A stretch of 64,000 bases of DNA from the NCBI GenBank assembly GCA_937885695.1, contig CALABP010000081.1, forward strand, positions 1 through 64,000, given 5' to 3'. Both the position numbers and the translations under genes were made by a program. This DNA is from DTU089 sp002440045 (GTDB lineage: Bacteria; Bacillota; Clostridia; Oscillospirales; Acutalibacteraceae). Below the pieces are notes generated by a model. The model saw nothing but the letters and a program-made list of their open reading frames with translations, was not told the origin of the DNA and ran no database searches. Shown piece by piece: positions 51,803 through 60,346 of the stretch (positions are counted from its first letter, which is position 1; each line of letters begins with the position of its first letter).

Positions 51803-53317
51803 TTAAAAGAGAATTGAGGTTGCATTGTCAAGTGCCTTTTCAAGTGCCTTGTGGCTTGCTGCTGTCGTGTTGTAGTAATACTCATAAAGGGTGTCTATCT
51901 TGCCGTGTCCTGCCCGTTTCATTAACTCGCCTATCGGGCAGTTGTTCGCTGCCATCAGTGAAAGATGAGTTTTGCGGAATGTGTAAAAACTGAAGTCTTC
52001 CGTGTCGGGTAGGTTGGGGCAAATGTCCCGTTTTATGATTTTCTTGTAATATGAGAATGAGTGCGGATTAACAAATCGCCCTCTGTTGTCTATGTTTATG
52101 AAGTCGGGCTGGTCTATGACTGTCTCCGTGTAGTTCCGCCCGTCAATAAAACGGCTCTCGTTCTGTTCAAAGAGTAGGGGGTTTACCTCTCTCGCATCAT
52201 ATAATGCCCTCTGCTTCGCCTGTATCGCTTTAATTGTTTCGGGGGGTAGTTCTACTATACGGGTGCTTTTCTCCGTCTTAGGTTGCTTTATAATCCGCTT
52301 TCCCGTGGTTTCCTCTACTATCTGCTTATTGACGGATACGGTGCAGTTATCATAATCAATATCATCAAAGCAAAGGGCGAATGTCTCGGCTGGTCTTAGT
52401 CCCCCGGTTAGTGAAATCAAAAACGGTATGTAGAAATCGGTATATTTAAGAAGTTCTTTTATTTCTATAATCTGCTTGGTTGTCAATACTCTTATCTTCT
52501 TTTTGTCGCTTGCTTTCTTCTTGCCCGGCATTTTAAGTTCTTCCTTAAATCGCATGAAGTTGTCGGTTGTGATTATGTGCTTCTGGTAGGCATAATTAAC
52601 CACCAAGAAAACAAACTTTAAGATACTTTCTACATACTGAAAAGAGTAGCCGTTTAACTTTTTCCCGTTCCCATCGCCCACATGATACATCTTGACGAAA
52701 AACTCGTTATAGTCGGCGGTCGGTATGGAATTAATCGCCCTTTCGCCGAAATCCTTTTTCATGTGGTGTTCGTATATGGAATTATACCGCCGTATCGTTT
52801 CGTTTGCTCTTCCGTGCGGTGAAGATAGAAACATTTCCCATACCTCGCCGTAGGTAATGTTTCGGTTTTTGTATGTGCTGTCATTTATGATAATCTCTTT
52901 TTGCTTGAAAAGATACTCTGCAGCTGCCTTTTTCGTTGCAAATGGTTTGCTTCGTTTTCCCTTGCCCCGTGTTTCCGGGTCGGTCATTACGAAAGTATCT
53001 ACTTTCGGCCTCTTGCAATAGATACGGCAGACAAAACCCGTTCCGTCCGCCAGTCTATAGACATAAGGAATATCGGTTTTATAAAGTTCTTTCCCGTTCC
53101 GTTTTAGGTCGTAGTGCTTCGGTTCTTCTGTTGTGGGTATTTCTTCGGTTGTTGGTTTGCTTATGGGGTATATAACCGTCTCTGTGCCGTCCAGGGGGTC
53201 ATATATGACATTTTGGGGATTTGTGGGTATTTCCTCTAATATGCCCTCAAAATCGCTTGTAGCCCCCTTAAAATCGCTTTTAGGGGTATTGGGTGTATCT
53301 TTGCTCTGCTTGCTCAT
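51803..53317 (-). CDS. Tyrosine recombinase (integrase)
   Basis: A 504-residue phage/ICE-type integrase. The N-terminal arm-binding domain is at about 40-150, a core-binding SAM-like domain at about 155-270, and the catalytic domain at about 290-500. The catalytic residues visible are the arginine in TGGLRPAETFAL, the RxxH of FRKTHLSLM, the H of RAGHGKI and the tyrosine in LYEYYYNTT. It lies beside the right end with its start outward, next to arm repeats. The target is the rubrerythrin 3' end, not a tRNA. Confidence 0.92.
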   Translation of the reverse strand: MSKQSKDTPNTPKSDFKGATSDFEGILEEIPTNPQNVIYDPLDGTETVIYPISKPTTEEIPTTEEPKHYDLKRNGKELYKTDIPYVYRLADGTGFVCRIYCKRPKVDTFVMTDPETRGKGKRSKPFATKKAAAEYLFKQKEIIINDSTYKNRNITYGEVWEMFLSSPHGRANETIRRYNSIYEHHMKKDFGERAINSIPTADYNEFFVKMYHVGDGNGKKLNGYSFQYVESILKFVFLVVNYAYQKHIITTDNFMRFKEELKMPGKKKASDKKKIRVLTTKQIIEIKELLKYTDFYIPFLISLTGGLRPAETFALCFDDIDYDNCTVSVNKQIVEETTGKRIIKQPKTEKSTRIVELPPETIKAIQAKQRALYDAREVNPLLFEQNESRFIDGRNYTETVIDQPDFINIDNRGRFVNPHSFSYYKKIIKRDICPNLPDTEDFSFYTFRKTHLSLMAANNCPIGELMKRAGHGKIDTLYEYYYNTTAASHKALEKALDNATSILF

Positions 53318-53398
53318 AATAATCTCTCCTTGTGTTGTCTATGTTTATGATATTATAGCACAAAGTGTTAGCACAATGCAAGAGGTTTGCAAGACTGG

Positions 53399-53440
53399 TT
53401 AGCACAAAGTTTGCACAAAATCGAAAAAAAGATATGCGGA
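53399..53440. repeat. End direct repeat, right copy
   Basis: The second copy of the TTAGCACAAAGTTTGCAC ... GATATG repeat. It is followed by a hairpin (ATATGCGG / CCGCATAT, 53432-53452). Two further AGCACAA half-copies lie upstream at 53357-53380, near the integrase promoter. Confidence 0.75.
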
Positions 53441-53520
53441 AAAACCGCATATCTCTTTTTGCTTGATTTTTTGAAAAATACCGCAAATCCGCTATTTATA
53501 AGGGTTTTCGGTATGTGGGA

Positions 53521-54066
53521 TTACTTGAAATAACGGTTAAGCAATCCTTCAAAGGCTTTTCCGTGCCTCGCTTCGTCTCTTGCCATTTCGTGAACGGTGT
53601 CGTGGATTGCGTCAAGACCCGCTTCTTTTGCAAGCTTTGCAAGCTCAAATTTGCCGAGAGTAGCGCCGTTTTCGGCTTCTACGCGCATTTCAAGATTTTT
53701 CTTTGTGGAATCCGTAACAACCTCACCGAGAAGCTCTGCAAACTTTGCGGCGTGCTCCGCCTCTTCGTAAGCGGCCTTTTCCCAATAAAGACCGATTTCG
53801 GGATATCCTTCTCTGTGGGCTACCCTTGCCATTGCAAGGTACATACCGACTTCTGAGCATTCGCCCGAGAAGTTTGCTCTTAAACCTTCAAGAATTTCTT
53901 CGCTTACGCCCTTTGCAACGCCGACGACATGCTCGGCAGCCCAGGTTTTGGACTCTTCTTTAACTTCTGTAAACTTTGAGCCGGGAACGCCGCACTGGGG
54001 GCATTTTTCGGGGGCTTCGGGACCTTCGTGAACATAACCGCATACGGGGCAAATCCATTTTTTCAT
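53521..54066 (-). CDS. Reverse rubrerythrin
   Basis: A 181-residue peroxide-reducing non-heme iron protein with the rubredoxin at the N-terminus (WICPVCGY, CPQCGVPG) and the diiron four-helix domain after it (GECSEVGMYLAMARVAHRE, EEAEHAAKF, EMARDEARHG). It protects the anaerobe from peroxide and oxygen. The last 19 codons, from about 53524 to 53577, come from the integrated element. It follows the PerR-like gene with 33 bp between, likely in one operon. Confidence 0.93.
   Translation of the reverse strand: MKKWICPVCGYVHEGPEAPEKCPQCGVPGSKFTEVKEESKTWAAEHVVGVAKGVSEEILEGLRANFSGECSEVGMYLAMARVAHREGYPEIGLYWEKAAYEEAEHAAKFAELLGEVVTDSTKKNLEMRVEAENGATLGKFELAKLAKEAGLDAIHDTVHEMARDEARHGKAFEGLLNRYFK
53570..53577. 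other. Attachment core, right end
   Basis: GCTTCGTC inside the rubrerythrin gene, the same as at 46204-46211. Upstream codons are host, downstream codons are element. Confidence 0.7.
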
Positions 54067-54098
54067 AATAAAACAACTCCTTAAAATAATCAGTTTTT

Positions 54099-54497
54099 TT
54101 AATTCTTATTTTTTTCATCTATTTTATTTCGGCATTTATCGCAAATACCGTAATAAACCGTTTTTTGCGCGTGAATAATATACCCGCGCGAGCGAAGAGA
54201 CGAAAACTCTTCGGGAAGAACCGGCTTGCAAAAAACATCGGTTATTCCGCCGCAGCACTCGCAAAGAAAATGAAGGTGTTCTTCAAGATGGCCCTCGTAA
54301 TGAACCTTTGCGTCGGAGCTTTCAACGACGGTTATAAGCCCGCTTTCTTCAAGCTGTTTTAAATCGCGGTAGACTGTGCCGAGGCTTATGTTAGGTATTG
54401 TTTCCTTAACGCGCTCGTGTATTACATCTGCCGTTGGGTGGTCATAAGATTCTTTTAAAACATTAAGAATCGCATCACGCTGTTTTGAACTCCTCAT
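54099..54497 (-). CDS. PerR-like Fur-family repressor
   Basis: A 132-residue Fur-family regulator. It has a winged helix (TADVIHERVKETIPNISLGT, VYRDLKQLEESG), the regulatory metal site HLEEHLHFLCECCG, and a C-terminal CDKC zinc site. The rubrerythrin partner downstream supports peroxide sensing (PerR) over iron sensing. The ATG at 54497 follows GAGGTG; the frame extends to 54530. The 10-bp palindrome upstream is its likely operator. Confidence 0.88.
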   Translation of the reverse strand: MRSSKQRDAILNVLKESYDHPTADVIHERVKETIPNISLGTVYRDLKQLEESGLITVVESSDAKVHYEGHLEEHLHFLCECCGGITDVFCKPVLPEEFSSLRSRGYIIHAQKTVYYGICDKCRNKIDEKNKN

Positions 54498-54517
54498 CGC
54501 CGCACCTCTCTTTCGCG

Positions 54518-54540
54518 ATAACAGTAACAATTACTGTTAT
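54518..54540 (-). promoter_or_regulatory. Fur/PerR-type operator
   Basis: The arms ATAACAGTAA and TTACTGTTAT are perfect complements around CAA, 21 bp upstream of the regulator start. A TATAAT-like string follows. This is the expected site for self-control of the regulator-rubrerythrin operon. Confidence 0.75.
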
Positions 54541-54792
54541 TATAATATCACGGGCTTTTGTATTTGTCAACACTTTTTTTAAAATTTTTCAAAATATTTT
54601 TTGAGTGTTTTTTGCGGGAAAAGTTTCAATAAATCGGCGCGTGAATTTAAGCGCCCGTTTCGGGAATAATTATTTTGACGGAGAAATCCGCCCAAAATCA
54701 AAAGCTGCCGATTAATCGAAAAGCAACGGCACTGAAAAGCGCCCGAGTGCTTGTCGGTTAATCGGCTGTCACACCAAAGGAGTTGTTTTATT

Positions 54793-54966
54793 ATGAAAAA
54801 CAATAAGAACGAGAGCATCGGCTGCACGGTTGACACCTGCAAATACCATTGCACAGACAGCAACTGCTGTTCAAGAAACGGCATTGAGGTCGGCGCTTGC
54901 AACTGCCACGCAGATTCTTCGGAAAGTACCTGCTGTCAATCGTTTGAAATGAAGTCAAGTTATTAA
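54793..54966 (+). CDS. DUF1540 cysteine-rich peptide
   Basis: A 57-residue protein with eight or more cysteines, pattern CTVDTCKYHCTDSNCCSRNG then GACNCHADSSES, as in DUF1540 proteins common in spore-formers. It likely binds metal. The ATG at 54793 follows AAAGGAG. It is alone between two opposing units. The function of DUF1540 proteins is not known. Confidence 0.85.
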   Translation: MKNNKNESIGCTVDTCKYHCTDSNCCSRNGIEVGACNCHADSSESTCCQSFEMKSSY

Positions 54967-54973
54967 AAAAGCA

Positions 54974-55006
54974 CGGGAGCTGTAAAAGTCGTTTTTACAG
55001 CTCCCG
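54974..55006. terminator. Bidirectional terminator
   Basis: A 14-bp perfect stem (CGGGAGCTGTAAAA / TTTTACAGCTCCCG), loop GTCGT, between the DUF1540 and GH110-like genes. Confidence 0.8.
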
Positions 55007-55024
55007 GTAATTTAACAGAAAGTA

Positions 55025-56674
55025 TTATGTGTCAGAAACAAGATTATTTACATTTTTTGTAATGACGGGCTTGTTATACTTTGCTTTTCCTTTATATACG
55101 TTATTCTTTAAAACAATGCTTTCGCAAGCGAGGGCATTTACCGCGTGGGTGTTGTTGAGCAAAAAGAAATTGTTTTCAATAAGAAAGCTTTTGTGAACGG
55201 CGCCGCCGTATTTTTTTATTTCGGGCGCTATAAGAACGGCGTTGTCGTCGCAATTCATAAAGGCGTTGCCCCTTATTGTAACGTCGCTCACCGCGCCGCT
55301 TTCAAACCAGCTTGAAGCGTCGCCCGAAATATAAATTCCGCTCATACCCGTATTTAAAAAGCGGTTATTCTCTATAACGACCTTGCCGGCGGTCGTGACA
55401 AGCATTCCCCTTGTGGGGATTCTGTTCACGGTGTTGCCCGAAAACTCAAAATCGGGATTTGCCGAATAATTCTCGATAAAACCGCCGACGCCGACGGGCG
55501 GGTCGTATGTCATTAAAACAAGGTCATAGTAATATTCGTCGCGAAGCGTTGCTTCAAGCACCTTTGTGCGGCCGACCGTAAGAAGCGTTTTCGGGTCGAC
55601 AAACGAAATAATATCGCCGCTTCTTATGCACTCAAAGCCGTAGCTTTGCGGGTGGCAAAATTTAACGGTCATTTTGTCTTTATTGCTTTCGGTTATTTTA
55701 AAATAAAAGCCGTGGACGTTAACCGTATCGTCGCCCGCCGCATCGAAATTGCAGTTTTTCACCGCAACCTTGCCGCGGCACATACATATCTGCAAAAAAT
55801 CGGCAAACGAGCAAAAGTCGGCCTCGCGCTCTTTACCTGGCGAAAAGTCGCAGTCTTCGACAGTTATATTTTCACTGTTCTGCGCAACAACGGCAAGCGA
55901 ATAATTAAAACGCTGTGTAACGTTTTGAAGCTTTATATTTTTTGAGTTGTTTATAAGTATGCCGACTTCTTCTCTTTTGCAGGGGTAGAAGTAAAACACC
56001 TGCCCCTTTTCATAGTTTTTCGGCACAAGAAATCTTACGCTGAACACGCCGGGCGCCGTCTCTTTAAGCGACGACGCGCCCTGAAACGGGTGAACGCCGT
56101 TGCGCGTTAAATGATTGTAATTTTCGGGCTTTGCCGTGAGCATCCACCCGCCCGAAAGGCGAAAATCGAGAAAGCCGAGCTTGTAATCCGGCCCGACCCA
56201 ATAATAATTGCCGTTCTCTTCAATATATTTACTGCCGCCGTCAACCTCAAAATTAATATAAAACGGCGAAGCCTTTGTAACCGTCACCTTGTGAACGTTC
56301 GGCGAAACGGCGTCTATCGTAAGATTTTTTACGGTTATGTTATTGCAGTTTTCAATAACCATATTTGTCATTTTGCCGTCTATTATAATCCGCGAGCCGT
56401 TGCCGTCTATTTCAAGGTCGTTTATATTGCGCATATCAAGCGCCACCTTGCGCATATTCGGCTCTTCGCCGTTTTTATACTCGTTCTCGCCGATGGTATT
56501 TGTAATATAAATTTTGCGCGGCTCTGCGTTTTTGCTTTGAAAAACATAGTTCCCCTTAGGAAGAAGAAGCGTTTTTTTAGCGCCCGCCTCGCTCACTGTA
56601 TTAAAAAGATTTTTAAAGCCCTTTGTAACTTCGCTTTCGGGCTTTATGCTGAACATTTCGGGATAAATTACCAT
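55025..56674 (-). CDS. GH110-like parallel beta-helix glycosidase
   Basis: A 549-residue right-handed beta-helix protein resembling GH110 alpha-1,3-galactosidases, which act on B-type and related alpha-galactose glycans. It has RKVALDMRNINDLEIDGNGS, FDAAGDDTVNVHGFY with the paired aspartates, IPTRGMLVTTAGKVVIENN and GIYISGDASSWFESG. The ATG at 56674 follows AGGTG; a longer frame to 56806 is unlikely. No signal peptide is seen. It adds to the set of host-glycan enzymes in the window. Confidence 0.75.
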   Translation of the reverse strand: MVIYPEMFSIKPESEVTKGFKNLFNTVSEAGAKKTLLLPKGNYVFQSKNAEPRKIYITNTIGENEYKNGEEPNMRKVALDMRNINDLEIDGNGSRIIIDGKMTNMVIENCNNITVKNLTIDAVSPNVHKVTVTKASPFYINFEVDGGSKYIEENGNYYWVGPDYKLGFLDFRLSGGWMLTAKPENYNHLTRNGVHPFQGASSLKETAPGVFSVRFLVPKNYEKGQVFYFYPCKREEVGILINNSKNIKLQNVTQRFNYSLAVVAQNSENITVEDCDFSPGKEREADFCSFADFLQICMCRGKVAVKNCNFDAAGDDTVNVHGFYFKITESNKDKMTVKFCHPQSYGFECIRSGDIISFVDPKTLLTVGRTKVLEATLRDEYYYDLVLMTYDPPVGVGGFIENYSANPDFEFSGNTVNRIPTRGMLVTTAGKVVIENNRFLNTGMSGIYISGDASSWFESGAVSDVTIRGNAFMNCDDNAVLIAPEIKKYGGAVHKSFLIENNFFLLNNTHAVNALACESIVLKNNVYKGKAKYNKPVITKNVNNLVSDT

Positions 56675-56794
56675 GGTAACACCTGCCTGCCGAATAATAA
56701 TACTATACGCCGCCCGTAAATTCAACAGAGTTTTTAAATTTAATAAATACGGCTTCGGTTTTAATAATGCATAAATACGAGCCCGAAAGATAAA

Positions 56795-56818
56795 ACCGCG
56801 CCCCAAAAGGAGCGCGGT
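56795..56818 (-). terminator. Terminator of the AbiE operon
   Basis: ACCGCGC / GCGCGGT stem with a 10-nt loop, about 30 bp past the toxin stop. Confidence 0.65.
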
Positions 56819-56847
56819 AAGTGTGAATATTATTCCGTAAGAATTGT

Positions 56848-57759
56848 TTAAGAAATTTTGATTAATTCATAAATTTTTTCTAAATTGGCTTTTGCCGACT
56901 CGTAACTTACATATTCAAACAGCAATTTCGATGTTACTTCGTAATAGTCTTTTTTAAAATAATCTTCCGTTATGATTTTACCGATTATATTTTTAATGTT
57001 CACATCTGCTTTTGCCGATGGGCAAGCGGAATCGTTTGCCCTGATTTGCCTGACTTCGTCAAACAGGGAGTAAAAATCGCTGTCAAAAACAATTTGCGGC
57101 ATCAATTTATACAAGTCATATAAATGCCTTGATGTGCGTTCCTTGTCAGATTTCAAATAGCAGTCACCAACAGCAAATATTTTATCAATAAATGTTCTTG
57201 TTAATGTTTGTACTTTGATTTCAAAAGGCTCTAAACCGTATCTTTCAATAATATCGCCTGAACCGTGTTGATTTAAAAAGCGGTAAATATATGTATCGGC
57301 TTTTTTAATCTCATACGGAAACGGTTTCATAAAAACTGCCGTTTCTACATACAGATAAGGTTTTATCGGCATAAAGCCGTCAACCGTTACCGGGTAGGTT
57401 ATCTGATACTTATTGAAATATGTTCTTGTCATAATTTCTTCTGCATTATCAAGCAAAAAGCCCAAATCATAAATAGACTTTTTAATTGCGGATTTTAGAT
57501 TTCTTCTCATTCCCTCGGTTGCTTTATCGGCATTTATGCCGATATCAATATCCTCGGAAAATCTGTTTATGATTTTATAGCACTTTGATAAAGATGTTCC
57601 GCCTTTGAAAATGATATCCGGATAGTTTTTATTAATTTCTTTAAGAAGCAATGACACATAATAATCTTTTTCAACTATCGCCGTTTCAATACCTAACTTT
57701 GAAGAGGCGGCAATAATAATATCATTAAACACTTCTCTTTCACTGTGCAAGCTTTTCAA
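56848..57759 (-). CDS. AbiEii/AbiGii-family toxin (nucleotidyltransferase)
   Basis: A 303-residue nucleotidyltransferase-like toxin of the AbiE type IV system. The nucleotide site is IFKGGTSLSKCYKIINRFSE followed by DIDIGI, the characteristic GGT-S and D-x-D motifs. It would block growth of phage-infected cells by modifying tRNA or GTP use. It overlaps the antitoxin gene by 20 bp. Confidence 0.9.
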   Translation of the reverse strand: MKSLHSEREVFNDIIIAASSKLGIETAIVEKDYYVSLLLKEINKNYPDIIFKGGTSLSKCYKIINRFSEDIDIGINADKATEGMRRNLKSAIKKSIYDLGFLLDNAEEIMTRTYFNKYQITYPVTVDGFMPIKPYLYVETAVFMKPFPYEIKKADTYIYRFLNQHGSGDIIERYGLEPFEIKVQTLTRTFIDKIFAVGDCYLKSDKERTSRHLYDLYKLMPQIVFDSDFYSLFDEVRQIRANDSACPSAKADVNIKNIIGKIITEDYFKKDYYEVTSKLLFEYVSYESAKANLEKIYELIKIS

Positions 57760-58366
57760 TTAAAGGTCCCCCCAATATTTTTCTTGATACCGAATCCGGA
57801 AACACATTGCAATATTTGCTGACAGATGATAATGATATATTATTTTCCTCAATATATCTTTCCAAATTTTTAATCTCAGTGTTATCCAAACTTTCAAAAT
57901 CAATAAGCCTTACCATTTCGCAAAACTGCAATATCTTAAAATTGGATTTTGTAACCGTTGCAGGCGGTTTGCACAAATAGACAGGCTGTTTTCCGACCTC
58001 AACTTTTCTGCCGCGAGTTGACTCGTTATTTGATATTACGGTAATTACATTCGGAACCTGTGTTGTAAGTCCAAATGAGTTCAAAAGCGAAGCCCCGCCG
58101 AGATAACCGTATACTTCCTGCGAATTTTGAATGTATTTTTTCACAATAACTTTTTTCGGATTCAGAACGGAATCGCCGAGGACGGTTTTTCTCGGAATAT
58201 AATAGACCCCCTGTGAAAACCGCTTGAGTTGTTTTTTGTCAACCATTGTTTTAACAGCCTTGTCAACCCACGGGCGTGACCGTTCCTGATACAGCTTTTC
58301 AATGTCCTCAATAAATATGGGCTCGTCCGCACCGAAACTCAATGACAGTTTGTCAAATACATTCAT
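57740..58366 (-). CDS. AbiEi-type antitoxin
   Basis: A 208-residue antitoxin/regulator with an N-terminal winged helix (EDIEKLYQERSRPWVDKAVK) and a C-terminal part (VYGYLGGASLLNSFGL, KNLERYIEENNISL). It precedes and overlaps the toxin and likely represses the operon. The AT-rich upstream has TTGAC and GTCAA arms at about 58380-58420 that could be its operator. Confidence 0.8.
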   Translation of the reverse strand: MNVFDKLSLSFGADEPIFIEDIEKLYQERSRPWVDKAVKTMVDKKQLKRFSQGVYYIPRKTVLGDSVLNPKKVIVKKYIQNSQEVYGYLGGASLLNSFGLTTQVPNVITVISNNESTRGRKVEVGKQPVYLCKPPATVTKSNFKILQFCEMVRLIDFESLDNTEIKNLERYIEENNISLSSVSKYCNVFPDSVSRKILGGPLIEKLAQ

Positions 58367-58516
58367 TTAATCGCCTCCTTTGACGTTGTAATTATATAAT
58401 ATTTTACACAATATGTCAATATTTCATACTATATATTTTATTATCTGCAATCACTATGTAAAAATTCATTTTTTTAAATCCACATAACCGCGCCGTTAAT
58501 ATCTTCAAAAAATAAA

Positions 58517-58540
58517 ACCGCGCCCCGAAAAGGGCGCGGT
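58517..58540 (-). terminator. Terminator of the dockerin protein pair
   Basis: A 9-bp perfect stem (ACCGCGCCC / GGGCGCGGT) with a 6-nt loop, past the stop at 58580. Confidence 0.75.
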
Positions 58541-58579
58541 AAGGTATTAATTTAAGGTATTGTGTTTATTCTGTGTGAT

Positions 58580-60322
58580 TCATTTCAGCGCTTCGTTTAC
58601 GGTGCGCTGATATGACGAAATGTCAATACCGTCTGCACTGCCGCCGTTGGCGGCGTATTTCTGATATGTTTTAAGCTCGGTGTGACCGTTAACAGCCTTT
58701 TCGCAAAGCATTGCGTCTAAAACGTCGCACACGCCGTCGCCGTTAAGGTCGCCCGAAAGCGCAATGGTATAAACGCCGTCAAGCACGCCGTCATAAAAAG
58801 CGCAGATTACCGACCCGCTTCCGAAAACGCCAACGTAAGCACTGCCGCTGTAAATGCTTTTTATGCTTTTGCCGTTTGCGGGTGTTACAAGCTCCGAAAT
58901 ATCTTCAACTGCGGCTTTTTCGGTAAAAATTATCGAGTCGTCATAAAAAAGCGTTGCGTTTTGGGTCGGAATGACAGAGCATTGTTTGCCGCAAGCTTTG
59001 CAAACGCCGTCAGAAGAAAAATTGTGTCTGCCCCTTATAAACACCTTTTCAAGCGTTGTTTCATGCTCGCACAACGAATCCGAAAAGAGCCTTGAACAAA
59101 CGGTGCATTTATAGTATTCAAAGCTGCCGTTTTTCTCGCACGAAGCCTGAACGGCGTCGCACTTTTCACCGATATGTGTGTGCGTTTTTACAATTGAAAG
59201 AATTTTGCCGTCGCTCGACCAATGTATAACCGTTTTTATGTCGTTTGTGAAGTTTTCATAAACTGTGTCGAACTCGCCGCTTTCGCTGTAATACTTAAAC
59301 GAAGCACGCTGAGAAGCGACTGTGTCGCTTTTTTGGGGTATGTGCATCATACCGCTTTGTCTGTCATAATATTTCGACTGTGTAATGTCGAGCTTTCCGA
59401 GTATGAAATTCTCTTCAATCGCTTCTTTTACATCATTGACAGGCACAGAATAAACCGTTTCAAGAAGCTTTGCGTCAAAGAATCCGTCATAGTTATGATA
59501 CTCTCTTATTAAATTGAAAGAAGCGAGCACCACATTGTCTAAGTTTGTTATATTTACCCTTCCGTCAAAATTCTCAAACAAATCCAATTCGTTGATGCGT
59601 TTTCCGACGTTGTGAACTCTGAAAAGATATATCGGCTCAATTGTAAAGGTGTTGCTTTCAAGCTCCCCCAAAGTAGCTTTGAGGTTCTTTTCGTATGCGG
59701 GATTGCCGTTTTTGTAGCTTCCGTAAGTGAATTTAACAAAAAATGCGCCCAATTCTGTTTGCAGATAACCCGAAGAGCCTGTATAAGACCAGTTTCTGAA
59801 CGCTGTGACCTTGCCGCTTTTCACGGTGCCGTCATGCTCTTCAAAGCTCACGGTAAGGCCGTCCCTGTTATCTATTTTAAAGCTTTTATAAGGAAAAGCC
59901 GCAACTTCGACGTCAAGGGTATAGGTTATATTTTTGAATATAATATCCTGCGAGTGTCTGCCCACTGTCCACTGTGAATTATAGCCCTGTGTGTCAATAA
60001 ACTTCGGGGATTCCCCAAACATTTTTTCAACGTCCGAAGCAATGCCCTCGAACACCTTACCGCCGTCATAAACAACTGTGAAAAAAGCCAGATTTTTTGT
60101 GTAATAATATCTGTAGCTGTCACTGTAGGTGCCGTCGTCATACCTTTGGGTTACCCACATACTGTCATAATCAATATAAAGCGGCCGCCCCAACGTGACA
60201 GAAAAGCTTTGCACTGTGTGAGCGTCGGTCTCGGCAAACGCCGCGCCGCCGAAAAGCGGAACGGACACAATCGCAATAACAAGCGACAGCAAAAAGCACA
60301 CAACCCTGTCACGTTTTTTCAT
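58580..60322 (-). CDS. Secreted dockerin protein with Ig-like and Cys modules
   Basis: A 580-residue exported protein: signal peptide (1-30, ending AAFAE), one Ig-like bacterial repeat (about 35-140, TVVYDGGKVFEG, WTVGRHSQDI), a middle domain (about 150-330), a Cys/His module (HTHIGEKCDAVQASC ... CTVCSRLF ... HNFSSDGVCKACGKQ), and a C-terminal dockerin (GDLNGDGVCDVLDAML). The ATG at 60322 is preferred over one at 60340. The last 60 residues nearly match those of the next gene, so the pair is a duplication. Confidence 0.85.
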   Translation of the reverse strand: MKKRDRVVCFLLSLVIAIVSVPLFGGAAFAETDAHTVQSFSVTLGRPLYIDYDSMWVTQRYDDGTYSDSYRYYYTKNLAFFTVVYDGGKVFEGIASDVEKMFGESPKFIDTQGYNSQWTVGRHSQDIIFKNITYTLDVEVAAFPYKSFKIDNRDGLTVSFEEHDGTVKSGKVTAFRNWSYTGSSGYLQTELGAFFVKFTYGSYKNGNPAYEKNLKATLGELESNTFTIEPIYLFRVHNVGKRINELDLFENFDGRVNITNLDNVVLASFNLIREYHNYDGFFDAKLLETVYSVPVNDVKEAIEENFILGKLDITQSKYYDRQSGMMHIPQKSDTVASQRASFKYYSESGEFDTVYENFTNDIKTVIHWSSDGKILSIVKTHTHIGEKCDAVQASCEKNGSFEYYKCTVCSRLFSDSLCEHETTLEKVFIRGRHNFSSDGVCKACGKQCSVIPTQNATLFYDDSIIFTEKAAVEDISELVTPANGKSIKSIYSGSAYVGVFGSGSVICAFYDGVLDGVYTIALSGDLNGDGVCDVLDAMLCEKAVNGHTELKTYQKYAANGGSADGIDISSYQRTVNEALK

Positions 60323-60346
60323 CGGAACCACCCTTTTCATTGCTTT

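Larger units (their letters stand above)
46204..53577. mobile_element. Integrative mobilizable element in rubrerythrin 3' end
   Basis: About 7.37 kb between two GCTTCGTC cores. It contains a tyrosine integrase facing inward from the right end, a MobV relaxase, several small accessory proteins and a BspA-like surface protein. Flanking near-identical 42-bp direct repeats lie just inside both ends. The right end supplies a recoded last 19 codons of rubrerythrin. No type IV secretion genes are present, so it would need a helper for transfer. The DNA is visibly more AT-rich than its surroundings. No antibiotic resistance gene was seen. Confidence 0.88.
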
